DNA from: an uncultured Flavobacteriaceae bacterium
Lineage (GTDB): Bacteria > Bacteroidota > Bacteroidia > Flavobacteriales > Flavobacteriaceae
Direction: 5' to 3'
NCBI GenBank assembly: GCA_947488435.1
Contig: CANKZG010000001.1
Location: 1,108,308 to 1,172,307, forward strand
Length of the DNA: 64,000 bases
The stretch's first letter is position 1, and every line of letters begins with the position of its first letter. Of this stretch, positions 9,105-17,928 are shown piece after piece. A program made the translations under genes and the position numbers. The notes under the pieces are model-generated. The model saw only the letters and a program-made list of their open reading frames with translations. It was not told the origin of the DNA and ran no database searches.

Positions 9105-9761
9105 ATGACGCATTCTGAAGAAAACTATCTAAAAACCATTTATCATTTAGGAAAAGCTCAAAATAGTGCGGTAGCAACCAACGCTATAGCGGATCAAATG
9201 GATACCAAACCATCTTCTGTTACCGACATGATAAAAAAACTGTCTGAAAAGAATTTGGTACATCATAAGAAATATCAGGGAGTTACTTTATCGGAAAAGG
9301 GAAAACGTGTGGCATTATCTATAATCCGTAAACATCGCCTATGGGAAGTTTTTCTAGTGGAAAAGCTTCAATTTTCTTGGGATGAAGTGCACGAAATAGC
9401 AGAACAATTGGAACATATTAAAAGCGATAAACTGATTGACAAATTAGATGCACTTTTGGAATACCCCAAATTTGATCCCCATGGAGATCCAATTCCGTCT
9501 AAGAATGGTTTGCTCGAAGAAACGGCCAAAAGATTACTAAACGAAGTTGAAATTGGAGCAACAGGTGTTTGTATGGGGGTTAAGGACTCCTCCAGCAAGT
9601 TTTTAAAGTTTCTGGATAAGAATGCTATCGCCTTGGGAAACAGAATAAAAGTACTTGATAAGGAAGAGTACGACGGATCACTTAAAATTCAAATCGAAGA
9701 TCGGTTAATGCATATTTCAGGAGTTACTGCTTCAAACCTTTATGTAGAACTAATAGAGTAA
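9105..9761 (+). CDS. DtxR/MntR-family metal-dependent repressor
   Basis: A 218-residue regulator with an N-terminal winged helix (TNAIADQMDTKPSSVTDMIK, about residues 25-44), a dimerisation/metal-binding helical domain containing HRLWEVFLVE and EIAEQLEHI, and a C-terminal FeoA/SH3-like domain. Family members sense Mn(II) or Fe(II). It is the first gene ahead of a metal ABC importer (66 bp to the next start, no terminator seen), and its promoter carries a self-complementary operator. Manganese is the likeliest co-repressor by operon context, but iron or zinc are possible. Confidence 0.9.
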   Translation: MTHSEENYLKTIYHLGKAQNSAVATNAIADQMDTKPSSVTDMIKKLSEKNLVHHKKYQGVTLSEKGKRVALSIIRKHRLWEVFLVEKLQFSWDEVHEIAEQLEHIKSDKLIDKLDALLEYPKFDPHGDPIPSKNGLLEETAKRLLNEVEIGATGVCMGVKDSSSKFLKFLDKNAIALGNRIKVLDKEEYDGSLKIQIEDRLMHISGVTASNLYVELIE

Positions 9762-9827
9762 TCGCATGACTATTGAAAACCAAATGCTTTTATTGTGCCC
9801 CAGTCCTAGGAAATTAATATAGATCAC

Positions 9828-10745
9828 ATGAAATTTAAATATTACAGTATACTACTCTTTCTTTTGATTGTAAGTTGCAAAAATCAATCAAAATCAACCC
9901 CTAATGGACCATTAAAGGTGGTTACCACAACCACGATGCTAACGGATTTAGTAAAGGAAATAGGAGGCGAGGCTATAACGGTTCAGGGACTTATGGGAAG
10001 TGGCGTAGATCCGCATTTATATAAAGCTAGTGAGGGAGATGTAAGCAAATTATTTAATGCCGATTTGGTGTTTTATAGCGGATTACATTTGGAAGGAAAA
10101 CTGGTAGAGATTTTTGAAAAGATGGAAGCCCGCGGAGCCACCACCGTGGCCTTGACTTCCTCAATTGACGAGAACCAACTAATAGGATCAGAATATTTTG
10201 CATCTAACTACGATCCGCACGTATGGTTCAATCTTAATTTTTGGAAACAAATGACCGTTTATGCGACTGAAGAGCTAAAAAAAGCGGATCCTAAAAATGC
10301 AAATTTGTTTCAGGAAAATAGTGAGACTTATTTAAAAGAAATTGAAACATTACAAGTAGATCTAAACAAAACTATTGAGGAGTTACCCACCGAGAAACGA
10401 GTTTTGGTGACTGCACATGATGCGTTCAATTATTTTGGAGAAGCTTTTGGTTTTGAAGTAGTTGGATTACAAGGTTTATCCACCGCTACGGAGGCAGGTG
10501 TTCAAGACGTACAAAATTTAGCAAAGTTTATTATTGAAAGAAAGGTAAAAGCAATATTTGTAGAAAGTTCAGTACCTAAGCGCACTATAGAAGCTTTAGA
10601 AGCAGCTGTGCTTTCAAAGGGACATGAAGTGACTATCGGAGGCACGTTATATTCAGATGCATTGGGTACGGCAGGTACCGTTGAAGGAACCTATACAGGA
10701 ATGTTTCGGTATAATGTAAGAACCATTGTTAATGCCCTTAAGTAG
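9828..10745 (+). CDS. Metal ABC transporter substrate-binding lipoprotein (ZnuA/MntC type)
   Basis: Cluster A-1 solute-binding protein that captures Mn, Zn or Fe for the importer. It has a lipoprotein signal with Cys17 (LLIVSCKN), then the family motifs [48 protein letters not shown] and [14 protein letters not shown]. The metal-ligand set H (DPHLY), H (DPHVW), H (AHDAF) and a later acidic residue is visible. There is no His-rich loop, which argues mildly against a zinc-specific ZnuA. Gene order is substrate-binding protein, ATPase, permease, permease. Confidence 0.9.
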   Translation: MKFKYYSILLFLLIVSCKNQSKSTPNGPLKVVTTTTMLTDLVKEIGGEAITVQGLMGSGVDPHLYKASEGDVSKLFNADLVFYSGLHLEGKLVEIFEKMEARGATTVALTSSIDENQLIGSEYFASNYDPHVWFNLNFWKQMTVYATEELKKADPKNANLFQENSETYLKEIETLQVDLNKTIEELPTEKRVLVTAHDAFNYFGEAFGFEVVGLQGLSTATEAGVQDVQNLAKFIIERKVKAIFVESSVPKRTIEALEAAVLSKGHEVTIGGTLYSDALGTAGTVEGTYTGMFRYNVRTIVNALK

Positions 10746-10768
10746 ATGTCTTAAGAAACAAATTAAAT

Positions 10769-11506
10769 ATGCGTGAAGATTGTGCAATTGCGGTAGATGA
10801 TTTAACGGTGGCTTATAATTATAAGCCCGTATTATGGGATATTGATTTAGCAATACCAGAAGGAGTGCTTATGGCAATTGTAGGGCCAAACGGTGCAGGA
10901 AAATCAACGCTAATAAAATCCATACTCGATATTATTAAGCCCATTGCGGGGAGTGTTCGAATTTTTGGAAAACCCTATAAACAACAGCATAAAGAAGTTG
11001 CTTATGTACCCCAGAAGGGCAGCGTAGATTGGGATTTTCCAACGACCGCTTTAGACGTGGTTATGATGGGCACGTATGGTAGTCTGGGATGGATTAAAAG
11101 ACCTCGGCAAAAACAACGAAAACTAGCTTTAGAAGCGTTGGAAAAGGTAGGAATGTTAGAATTTAAATCCCGTCAAATTAGTCAATTAAGCGGAGGACAA
11201 CAACAACGTATTTTTTTGGCAAGGGCACTTGTGCAAAACGCAAGTATTTATCTCATGGATGAACCATTTCAAGGGGTTGACGCCACTACCGAAAAAGCAA
11301 TCATTAATATTCTAAAGGAATTAAGAAAAGCAGGTAAAACAGTTATTGTGGTTCACCACGATTTACAGACGGTACCAGAATACTTTGATTGGGTTACTTT
11401 TTTAAATGTAAAAAAAATAGCTACTGGTCCTGTTAAAGATATTTTTAACGACGATAATTTAACAAAGACCTATGGTATTAATTATAAGGTCAGTGTGCAA
11501 CAGTAA
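10769..11506 (+). CDS. Metal ABC transporter ATP-binding protein
   Basis: Nucleotide-binding subunit of the importer. It shows Walker [10 protein letters not shown], signature LSGGQQQR, Walker B IYLMDEPF and H-loop VVHHD in the expected order over 245 residues. It begins 24 bp after the binding-protein stop and is followed 48 bp later by the first permease. Confidence 0.93.
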   Translation: MREDCAIAVDDLTVAYNYKPVLWDIDLAIPEGVLMAIVGPNGAGKSTLIKSILDIIKPIAGSVRIFGKPYKQQHKEVAYVPQKGSVDWDFPTTALDVVMMGTYGSLGWIKRPRQKQRKLALEALEKVGMLEFKSRQISQLSGGQQQRIFLARALVQNASIYLMDEPFQGVDATTEKAIINILKELRKAGKTVIVVHHDLQTVPEYFDWVTFLNVKKIATGPVKDIFNDDNLTKTYGINYKVSVQQ

Positions 11507-11553
11507 TTTTTGATATACAATCGCATTAAGTGCTGAAATATCCATAAAATTAG

Positions 11554-12681
11554 ATGACGATTAGAGAATACATAGAGTTGGTTTTTTCAGATTATACACT
11601 GCGAACAATCACTTTAGGAACTGCAATTTTAGGAGCGGTTTGCGGAATGCTTGGTAGTTTTGCCGTACTCCGTAAACAAAGCCTCTTAGGCGATGCAATA
11701 TCACATGCTGCTTTGCCAGGTATCGCTATTGCCTTTTTAATTACCGGCGCAAAAAATGGAAACACCTTGTTAATAGGTGCACTCATAAGTGGACTTGTGG
11801 GGACGTTCTGGATTCGTGGAATCATTAAAAAAACACAGTTAAAATCTGATACTGCTTTGGGTTTGATTTTATCGCTTTTTTTTGGATTTGGAATGTTATT
11901 GCTCACCTTTATACAAAAAATGCCGAATGCCAATCAAGCGGGATTGGACAAGTATCTTTTTGGGCAGGCTGCTACCTTGGTTGAAGCAGATGTTTGGTTG
12001 ATGGGAATAGTAATGACGATAAGTGTTCTGGTTTTATTTGCTTTTTGGAAAGAACTTAAACTTTTGCTTTTTGATGTTGACTATGCCAAATCTTTAGGGA
12101 TTAACACCATTTTTTTAGATATTCTCATAACATCGTTTATTGTTTTGGCAATAGTAATCGGATTACAAACCGTCGGAGTTGTGCTGATGAGTGCGATGCT
12201 TTTGGCTCCGGCAGCTGCGGCCAGACAATGGACCAATAGTTTAGGAATCATGGTGCTGCTCGCTGCCATTTTTGGAGCTTTTTCAGGAGTGCTAGGAACT
12301 GCGGTAAGCGCGAGTTCTAACAACCTTTCTACAGGACCGGTAATTGTCTTAATTGCAGCAATTTTTGTTGTGTTCTCTTTTATTTTCTCACCCGGAAGAG
12401 GATTGTTATTTAAGGAGATTCGGTATTGGAAAAATCGTAACGACTTGCAATTATTTAAAACACTAGCGTTTATGCAAAACATTGCTAAAACGCATGAAGA
12501 TATCTCTCATCCTCACGCTATAAAAATCTTGAATAATTTCCAAGGATATACCAAACGCTCCCTTAAAAAATTGGAGAGTCGAGAATATATAACCGTTGCA
12601 GGAGGAATGTGGGCGATGACGCAAAAAGGCTTTGATAAAGCTACTAATTTATACAATCAACAAGAGAATACCTATGACTAG
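11554..12681 (+). CDS. Metal ABC transporter permease with C-terminal winged-helix-like extension
   Basis: Membrane subunit of the Mn/Zn/Fe importer (ABC-3 family) with about eight to nine hydrophobic helices and the motif LRKQSLLGDAISHAALPGIA near the N terminus. The ABC-3 domain normally ends near residue 285. Here about 85 more residues (YWKNRNDLQLFK to the end) read as a soluble winged-helix fold resembling the DNA-binding half of DtxR proteins (HPHAIKILNNF, RSLKKLESREYI, MTQKG). Its 3' end overlaps the next permease by 8 bp, implying coupled translation. Confidence 0.9.
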   Translation: MTIREYIELVFSDYTLRTITLGTAILGAVCGMLGSFAVLRKQSLLGDAISHAALPGIAIAFLITGAKNGNTLLIGALISGLVGTFWIRGIIKKTQLKSDTALGLILSLFFGFGMLLLTFIQKMPNANQAGLDKYLFGQAATLVEADVWLMGIVMTISVLVLFAFWKELKLLLFDVDYAKSLGINTIFLDILITSFIVLAIVIGLQTVGVVLMSAMLLAPAAAARQWTNSLGIMVLLAAIFGAFSGVLGTAVSASSNNLSTGPVIVLIAAIFVVFSFIFSPGRGLLFKEIRYWKNRNDLQLFKTLAFMQNIAKTHEDISHPHAIKILNNFQGYTKRSLKKLESREYITVAGGMWAMTQKGFDKATNLYNQQENTYD

Positions 12682-13834
12682 TGCTCAAGTTGAAATACAA
12701 TTAATTGCAAGTATTGTAGCCATTGCATGTGCGATTCCGGGGACTTTCTTAGTCTTACGAAAAATGGCTATGATAAGCGATGCCATAAGTCATTCTATTT
12801 TACCTGGTATCGTAGTTGGTTTTTTTCTAACCGAAGATCTCAACTCTCCATGGCTTATTTTACTAGCGGCACTTACCGGTGTAATAACAGTATTTTTAGT
12901 TGAGTATATACAAAAAACGGGTCTTGTTAAAGAAGATACTGCCATCGGACTCGTATTTCCTGCATTGTTTAGTATTGGTGTAATCCTTATTGCCAAAAAT
13001 GCCAATGACATCCATTTGGATATTGATGCGGTTCTTTTAGGGGAACTTGCTTTCGCTCCGTTTGACAGATTAGTGGTAAATGGCATAGACTTAGGACCAA
13101 AATCCCTTTGGGTAATTGGTACTATTTTAGTACTTACCTTAGGGTTATTATTTATTTTCTTTAAAGAACTAAAATTGAGTACGTTCGACAAAGGATTGGC
13201 CACTTCTTTAGGATTCTCCCCTGTATTATTGCATTATGGACTAATGTCGGTGGCTTCCGTAACTACGGTAGGAGCTTTTGATGCGGTAGGAGCAGTATTG
13301 GTTGTTGCACTAATGATCGCTCCTCCTGCAATGGCGTATCTGCTTACTAATGATTTAAAAAAAATGCTTGCACTTGCTGCTTTTTTTGGAGTGTTAGGAG
13401 CATTGGGAGGATATTGGTTGGCACATGGATTAGATGCATCTATCGCCGGATCTATGACTTCGGTTTTAGGAGTTTTATTTCTAATTGTATATCTGTTTGC
13501 TCCTGATAAGGGTTTACTATCGGTAATGTATCGACAAAGACGCCAGAAAATAGAGGTACACCTCTTGACTTTTTTATTGCATTTGCAAAATCATGAAGAA
13601 GCATCTGAACGACATGTGAAACACCTTAATGAACATATTAATTGGCAAACGGTGCGATCGAAATCGGTTTTAGAGCTTGCACTTAAAAACAATATGATTA
13701 CGATATCTGACGACATTATCTCCTTGACTGCAAAGGGGAAGGAGTTTACTAAGGAAGCAATCAATTATATTATGACCAATAAAAGTGCTGCGATTGAGGA
13801 AATGAAAGATCGATTTTTTCTATTTCGCGGATAG
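12674..13834 (+). CDS. Second metal ABC transporter permease with C-terminal winged-helix-like extension
   Basis: Paralogue of the preceding permease (ABC-3 family; LRKMAMISDAISHSILPGIV near the start). ATG 12674 lies inside the end of the previous gene and is preferred to an upstream in-frame TTG at 12632. It also carries a soluble C-terminal region of about 90 residues after YLFAPDKGLLSVMYR that resembles a winged helix (ASERHVKHL, RSKSVLELALKNNMI, LTAKGKEF). The two permeases would form the heteromeric membrane pore, as in SitCD/MntCD-type systems. Confidence 0.9.
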   Translation: MTSAQVEIQLIASIVAIACAIPGTFLVLRKMAMISDAISHSILPGIVVGFFLTEDLNSPWLILLAALTGVITVFLVEYIQKTGLVKEDTAIGLVFPALFSIGVILIAKNANDIHLDIDAVLLGELAFAPFDRLVVNGIDLGPKSLWVIGTILVLTLGLLFIFFKELKLSTFDKGLATSLGFSPVLLHYGLMSVASVTTVGAFDAVGAVLVVALMIAPPAMAYLLTNDLKKMLALAAFFGVLGALGGYWLAHGLDASIAGSMTSVLGVLFLIVYLFAPDKGLLSVMYRQRRQKIEVHLLTFLLHLQNHEEASERHVKHLNEHINWQTVRSKSVLELALKNNMITISDDIISLTAKGKEFTKEAINYIMTNKSAAIEEMKDRFFLFRG

Positions 13835-13909
13835 CGATTTACCTTCTTTTTTTATCCACAATATTTCTTACCTTGGAGTTCTAATTATACCTTGATTAAT
13901 TCACTATTA

Positions 13910-16129
13910 ATGAAATATTTTATATCTCTTTTATCTGCTGTTTTTGTAACTGTAATACTTCAGGCTCAAGAACAAGGCTGGCAGGGAAAATTTGAGCCTA
14001 TTGATAACATGATAAGTGCGCCAAATGCATATCGTTCCGCCAGCGGAGCTCCTGGTAAGGATTATTGGCAACAACGTGCAGATTATTCCATTAAAGCAAC
14101 TATAGACGAAAAAACAAGCGTGCTTAGTGGAGAGGAAACCATTACGTATTACAATAATTCGCCAGATAATCTAAGCTATCTATGGGTGCAATTAGATCAA
14201 AATGTGAATCGAAAGGAAAATAAAGGATTTAGTGAAGTTCAAGGCGGGGTGCGTGATTCCATGAATACCAGACATATGCAAATACTCACTCGGGCAATTG
14301 ATTTTCCCGCGGGATACACGATTAAATATGTGAAAGATGCCAATGGGAAAAACATGAGATCCATTGTGAATAACACCATGATGAAGGTTGCTTTGGAGGA
14401 ACCACTGAGATCTGGAGAAACCCTTACCTTTTCAATTGCATGGTCATATCCGGTTACGGATCGGAGTTTATTTTTACTTTCAAGAGAAGGATATGAGTAT
14501 TTTCCCGAAGACGACAATAAGGTATATTTAATTGCGCATTGGTTTCCGAGAATGGCTGTGTATAATGATGCCAAGGGATGGCAAAATAAACAGTTTCAAA
14601 AGCTAGGAGAATTTGCATTAGAATTTGGAAATTATGAGGTTGAAATTAAAGTTCCGAGTGATTATATCGTAGCGGCTACTGGGGAGTTACAAAACAGTAA
14701 AGATGTGCTTACTACTGAACAACGCAAGCGAATGGATAGGGCTCGAAAATCTTTTGATAAACCTGTTTTAATAGTAAGTCCAGAGGAAGCCATAGCAAAT
14801 GAAAAAACCAAAACGAACAAAACTAAAACATGGAAGTTTGCGGCACAAAACACTCGAGATTTTGCTTTCGCCGCATCCCGCAAATTTATTTGGGATGCTC
14901 AAGCGGTTAAGTTCTCAGATCATACCACTATGGCAATGTCTTTTTTCCCAAAAGAAGGACTCCCAGTTTGGAGTGAAGAGTCTACCAAAGCAGTAATTGC
15001 AGCCTTACAGGTGTATTCTGAGTCTACTTTTGAATACCCTTACCCTGTAGCAATTTCAGTAAATACCTCTAATATAGGGATGGAATTTCCAATGATCAGT
15101 TTTAATGGAGGTCGACCTAAGAATGGGAAAATGACGGAATTGGCTAAGGCAGGTATGATCCGCACTATCGTTCATGAAGTAGGCCATAATTGGTTCCCAA
15201 TGATTGTAAGTTCAGATGAGCGGGAATGGATGTGGATGGATGAAGGATTAAACACCTATTTGGATCAAAAAACAATGGCCGAGAAGTATCCCCAACATCA
15301 TAGTATTACGCCAAAAGATATTGTGCCGTATATGAGTGGAGATAAAAGTATTATGCGACCTATTATGACATCATCGGATAGCGAACGCTTACAGCAAATA
15401 GGAGCTAACTTTTACAACAAACCCACAGTAGGATTGCAAATTTTAAGAAATTCTGTAATAGGACTAGAACTTTTTGACGAAGCGTTTAAAGAGTATGCAA
15501 ACCGATGGAAGTATAAACATCCCTATCCTGCAGATTTCTTTAGAACCCTTGAAGATGCTACAGCAACTGATTTGGATTGGTTTTACAGAGGATGGTTTTT
15601 TACCACGGATCAAACGGATATGGAACTTGCCAATGTCAAATGGTTTAAAGTTTTAGAAAAGGACATCAATATTGAAGATCAGCACAAAAAGGTAAACCTA
15701 AAAGTTGGCGGAGAAGGAGAAATGGCTACTTCAAAAGACTTTACGTCTGGACCGGAAGATATTACGATGATTACAACACCTGATCAGAACTATGGTGGCT
15801 TTAAATCTCGCATAGATGAAGCAGAATTGCGCAAACAACTCGCAGGAAAAAACATTTATGAACTTACCATAAAAAATGTAGGAGGTCTTGTTATGCCGGT
15901 AACCGTGGAATGGAAATATACAGATGGAAGCTCGGAAATTGATAGAATTCCTGCAGAAGCTTGGCGCTTAAATGAATATGTAATTCAAAAAACATTCATC
16001 AAAACTAAAGAAGTCTCATCGGTAGTATTAGATCCAAATTTCGAGTTTGCAGATATTGATATGGAAAACAATACATTCCCCCGTACGGGAACACCTTCAG
16101 CATTTGATAAAATAAAAGAAAAGCAATAG
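13910..16129 (+). CDS. M1-family zinc metallopeptidase, secreted
   Basis: Gluzincin aminopeptidase-like enzyme with an N-terminal signal peptide (cleavage after LQAQEQ). The zinc site is complete: HEVGH at residues 422-426 and the third ligand Glu445 in WMWMDEGLN, an exact HExxH-x18-E spacing. The 739-residue length fits bacterial periplasmic M1 proteins. I use ATG 13910; an in-frame TTG at 13892 would place six residues before the signal peptide. It probably trims peptides in the periplasm or outside the cell. It stands as its own transcription unit 75 bp after the ABC permease. Confidence 0.9.
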   Translation: MKYFISLLSAVFVTVILQAQEQGWQGKFEPIDNMISAPNAYRSASGAPGKDYWQQRADYSIKATIDEKTSVLSGEETITYYNNSPDNLSYLWVQLDQNVNRKENKGFSEVQGGVRDSMNTRHMQILTRAIDFPAGYTIKYVKDANGKNMRSIVNNTMMKVALEEPLRSGETLTFSIAWSYPVTDRSLFLLSREGYEYFPEDDNKVYLIAHWFPRMAVYNDAKGWQNKQFQKLGEFALEFGNYEVEIKVPSDYIVAATGELQNSKDVLTTEQRKRMDRARKSFDKPVLIVSPEEAIANEKTKTNKTKTWKFAAQNTRDFAFAASRKFIWDAQAVKFSDHTTMAMSFFPKEGLPVWSEESTKAVIAALQVYSESTFEYPYPVAISVNTSNIGMEFPMISFNGGRPKNGKMTELAKAGMIRTIVHEVGHNWFPMIVSSDEREWMWMDEGLNTYLDQKTMAEKYPQHHSITPKDIVPYMSGDKSIMRPIMTSSDSERLQQIGANFYNKPTVGLQILRNSVIGLELFDEAFKEYANRWKYKHPYPADFFRTLEDATATDLDWFYRGWFFTTDQTDMELANVKWFKVLEKDINIEDQHKKVNLKVGGEGEMATSKDFTSGPEDITMITTPDQNYGGFKSRIDEAELRKQLAGKNIYELTIKNVGGLVMPVTVEWKYTDGSSEIDRIPAEAWRLNEYVIQKTFIKTKEVSSVVLDPNFEFADIDMENNTFPRTGTPSAFDKIKEKQ

Positions 16130-16182
16130 CGAATTTAGTTTAGTGCTTTGCTTCCATATATCAGAAAAATGAAATCACATCT

Positions 16183-16839
16183 ATGGCGCAACAACATTCG
16201 CTAGTAATCTATTCCCTTTTACTTGGCTTTTTTTTTAACAATAATGCAATCGGGCAAAACTTTCAGAATACTGAATTAAGCAGTAAGATCCGTATAGGGT
16301 TGAATTATGGGCAAGCATCTCAAGCTAGATTTCCATTCAATAACACTGATTATTTTTATGAAAACAACTATTTTAAACTGCAATTTAATACGTTGCTCTT
16401 TAAAAAAAGAAATTTCAGTTTTGAACTGCATATTGAACCAAGTATCTACTTTTCGGAGCATCAACTTCTAAATCGATTTTTTATCCGATCAAATAGGGGA
16501 ATTGATTTTTTGGACCAGCGCGATATTTTCGTAGAAAGAAGAATATTTACAGAGTATGTGCTGAATGTGGGGCTGCTTGTGCGTTACAATTTGTGGAAGA
16601 AATTGAGTGTTTATGTCATAGGCAGTGTAGGGCCCATGATCTCAGACGCTGATACAGAAAGACTCAAAAAAGGTTTCGCTTTTTCTGATATCATTGGTTT
16701 AGGGTTTTTTTTCAAGACGAAGCCAATTTGGTTTGATGTTAGAACCACTTTAAGACATAATTCTAATGCAAATCTAAGCTTCCCAAACAACGGTCACAAT
16801 AGTGTTGGATTTGAAGTGGGAATTTCTTTTCCGTTATGA
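16183..16839 (+). CDS. PagL-like lipid A 3-O-deacylase / acyloxyacyl hydrolase
   Basis: A 218-residue protein with a signal peptide (ends near NAIGQ) and a small beta-barrel pattern ending in a Phe-terminated strand (VGISFPL). The C-terminal stretch holds the PagL catalytic arrangement: His192 and Ser194 in RHNSNANL, and Glu211 in SVGFEVG. PagL enzymes remove an ester-linked acyl chain from lipid A in the outer membrane. It is a family assignment by motif. The overall barrel is more divergent than the active-site block. Confidence 0.75.
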   Translation: MAQQHSLVIYSLLLGFFFNNNAIGQNFQNTELSSKIRIGLNYGQASQARFPFNNTDYFYENNYFKLQFNTLLFKKRNFSFELHIEPSIYFSEHQLLNRFFIRSNRGIDFLDQRDIFVERRIFTEYVLNVGLLVRYNLWKKLSVYVIGSVGPMISDADTERLKKGFAFSDIIGLGFFFKTKPIWFDVRTTLRHNSNANLSFPNNGHNSVGFEVGISFPL

Positions 16840-16987
16840 AGTAATGCAGTGAAGAAAACGCACCCCACTTAAAAAAGAATATTTGAGTAAGAGGAATTAA
16901 AAATTTATCAACATGCTAAAAATTTTCGTCTATAATGAACGTTATTTAATTAGCACATCAATCGAAGTCAAATAAGATCTAATACTC

Positions 16988-17422
16988 ATGCGAAAGAAAA
17001 AAAGACATTGGTTTTTAAACCTGCTAATTGTTTTCACACTTTTATTGTCTATTACCGCATTTGCCGCACACTATAAAAACTGGACTAAAGTCAAAGAAGA
17101 TCATATTAAAATACTATCAGGAATTTATTATAAAAAATTGAATTTTGTTGATATCAACGCTGTAAGCATGGTTGAAAAAATTCCAGCTCTAGAAAGAATT
17201 AGCGGTTTTTCTGTAAAACAATGGGAAAAGGGAAAGTTTAAAGATTCAATTACTGAAAGCACAGTATACATTTATGTGGATGATCTAAAAAATGAAAAAA
17301 TCAGATTAACCTATCAGGATTCCCTTCAATTGTTCTTTAATTATTCTGATAGCACTAAAACCCGAGAAATGTACCGGTTTTTTATGGAGAAAATTAAAGG
17401 TAGTAACGAACAAAAAAATTAA
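16988..17422 (+). CDS. Hypothetical protein with one N-terminal membrane anchor
   Basis: A 144-residue protein I do not recognise. Residues 1-8 are basic and 9-28 form one hydrophobic helix, which could be a signal anchor or uncleaved signal. The remainder is lysine-rich and soluble (VKEDHIKILSGIYYKKLNFV), ending GSNEQKN. The gene stands alone between the PagL-like and DUF2141 genes. A CGTCTATAAT element about 50 bp upstream resembles a Bacteroidota ECF -10 box, but I see no matching -35. Confidence 0.7.
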   Translation: MRKKKRHWFLNLLIVFTLLLSITAFAAHYKNWTKVKEDHIKILSGIYYKKLNFVDINAVSMVEKIPALERISGFSVKQWEKGKFKDSITESTVYIYVDDLKNEKIRLTYQDSLQLFFNYSDSTKTREMYRFFMEKIKGSNEQKN

Positions 17423-17462
17423 CAGCTTTGTTGGAAATAGCTTAAGCTAAATTTAATTGAGA

Positions 17463-17489
17463 TTTGGCCAATTTTTTGTAGTATTTTTG
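17463..17489 (+). promoter_or_regulatory. Promoter of the DUF2141 gene
   Basis: TATTTTTG at 17482-17489 matches TAnnTTTG. An upstream TTTG lies at 17463-17466 (15-bp spacer) and a TTG at 17457-17459 (22-bp spacer). Neither spacing is ideal, so only the -7 box is firm. Confidence 0.5.
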
Positions 17490-17509
17490 TTTAAATATTT
17501 TAAAAATTT

Positions 17510-17926
17510 ATGAAACAAACAAGTGTGCTGTTTATAGCAATTTTTACATCTTCAATGGCCTTAGCACAACATAAATTGTCCGTTGTTGTAGCAGGTGTAA
17601 AATCTTCAGATGGTATGATCAATGTTGCGGTGTATAATCAATCTGAGGGGTTTTTAAAGATAGATGAGGTATATATGGGCAATAGCACGCAGGCTGTCCG
17701 AGGAGAAACTGCAATAACGATTGATAACATTCCTAATGGGGAGTATGCACTTGCCGTTTTTCATGATAAAAATGGGAATAAGGAATTAGATACGAATTGG
17801 TTGGGAATTCCTAAAGAAGATGTGGGGTTTTCCAATGCAAAGATGAAAACCTTTGGCCCACCAAGTTTTAAGGAATGTGCCATACGGCTAGATTCAGATG
17901 CGGAGGTCAAAGTGGTGATTAAATAA
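17510..17926 (+). CDS. DUF2141 domain protein, secreted
   Basis: A 138-residue protein with a signal peptide (ending ALAQH) and one DUF2141 domain. The family signature is visible as VAVYNQSEGFL, IPNGEYALAVFHDKNGNKELD and GIPKEDVGFSNA. The acidic DKNGNKELD loop looks like a calcium-binding-type turn. DUF2141 proteins are common in the Bacteroidota periplasm, with no established function. Its stop lies 2 bp from the stop of the convergent TonB receptor gene. Confidence 0.88.
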   Translation: MKQTSVLFIAIFTSSMALAQHKLSVVVAGVKSSDGMINVAVYNQSEGFLKIDEVYMGNSTQAVRGETAITIDNIPNGEYALAVFHDKNGNKELDTNWLGIPKEDVGFSNAKMKTFGPPSFKECAIRLDSDAEVKVVIK

Positions 17927-17928
17927 GC

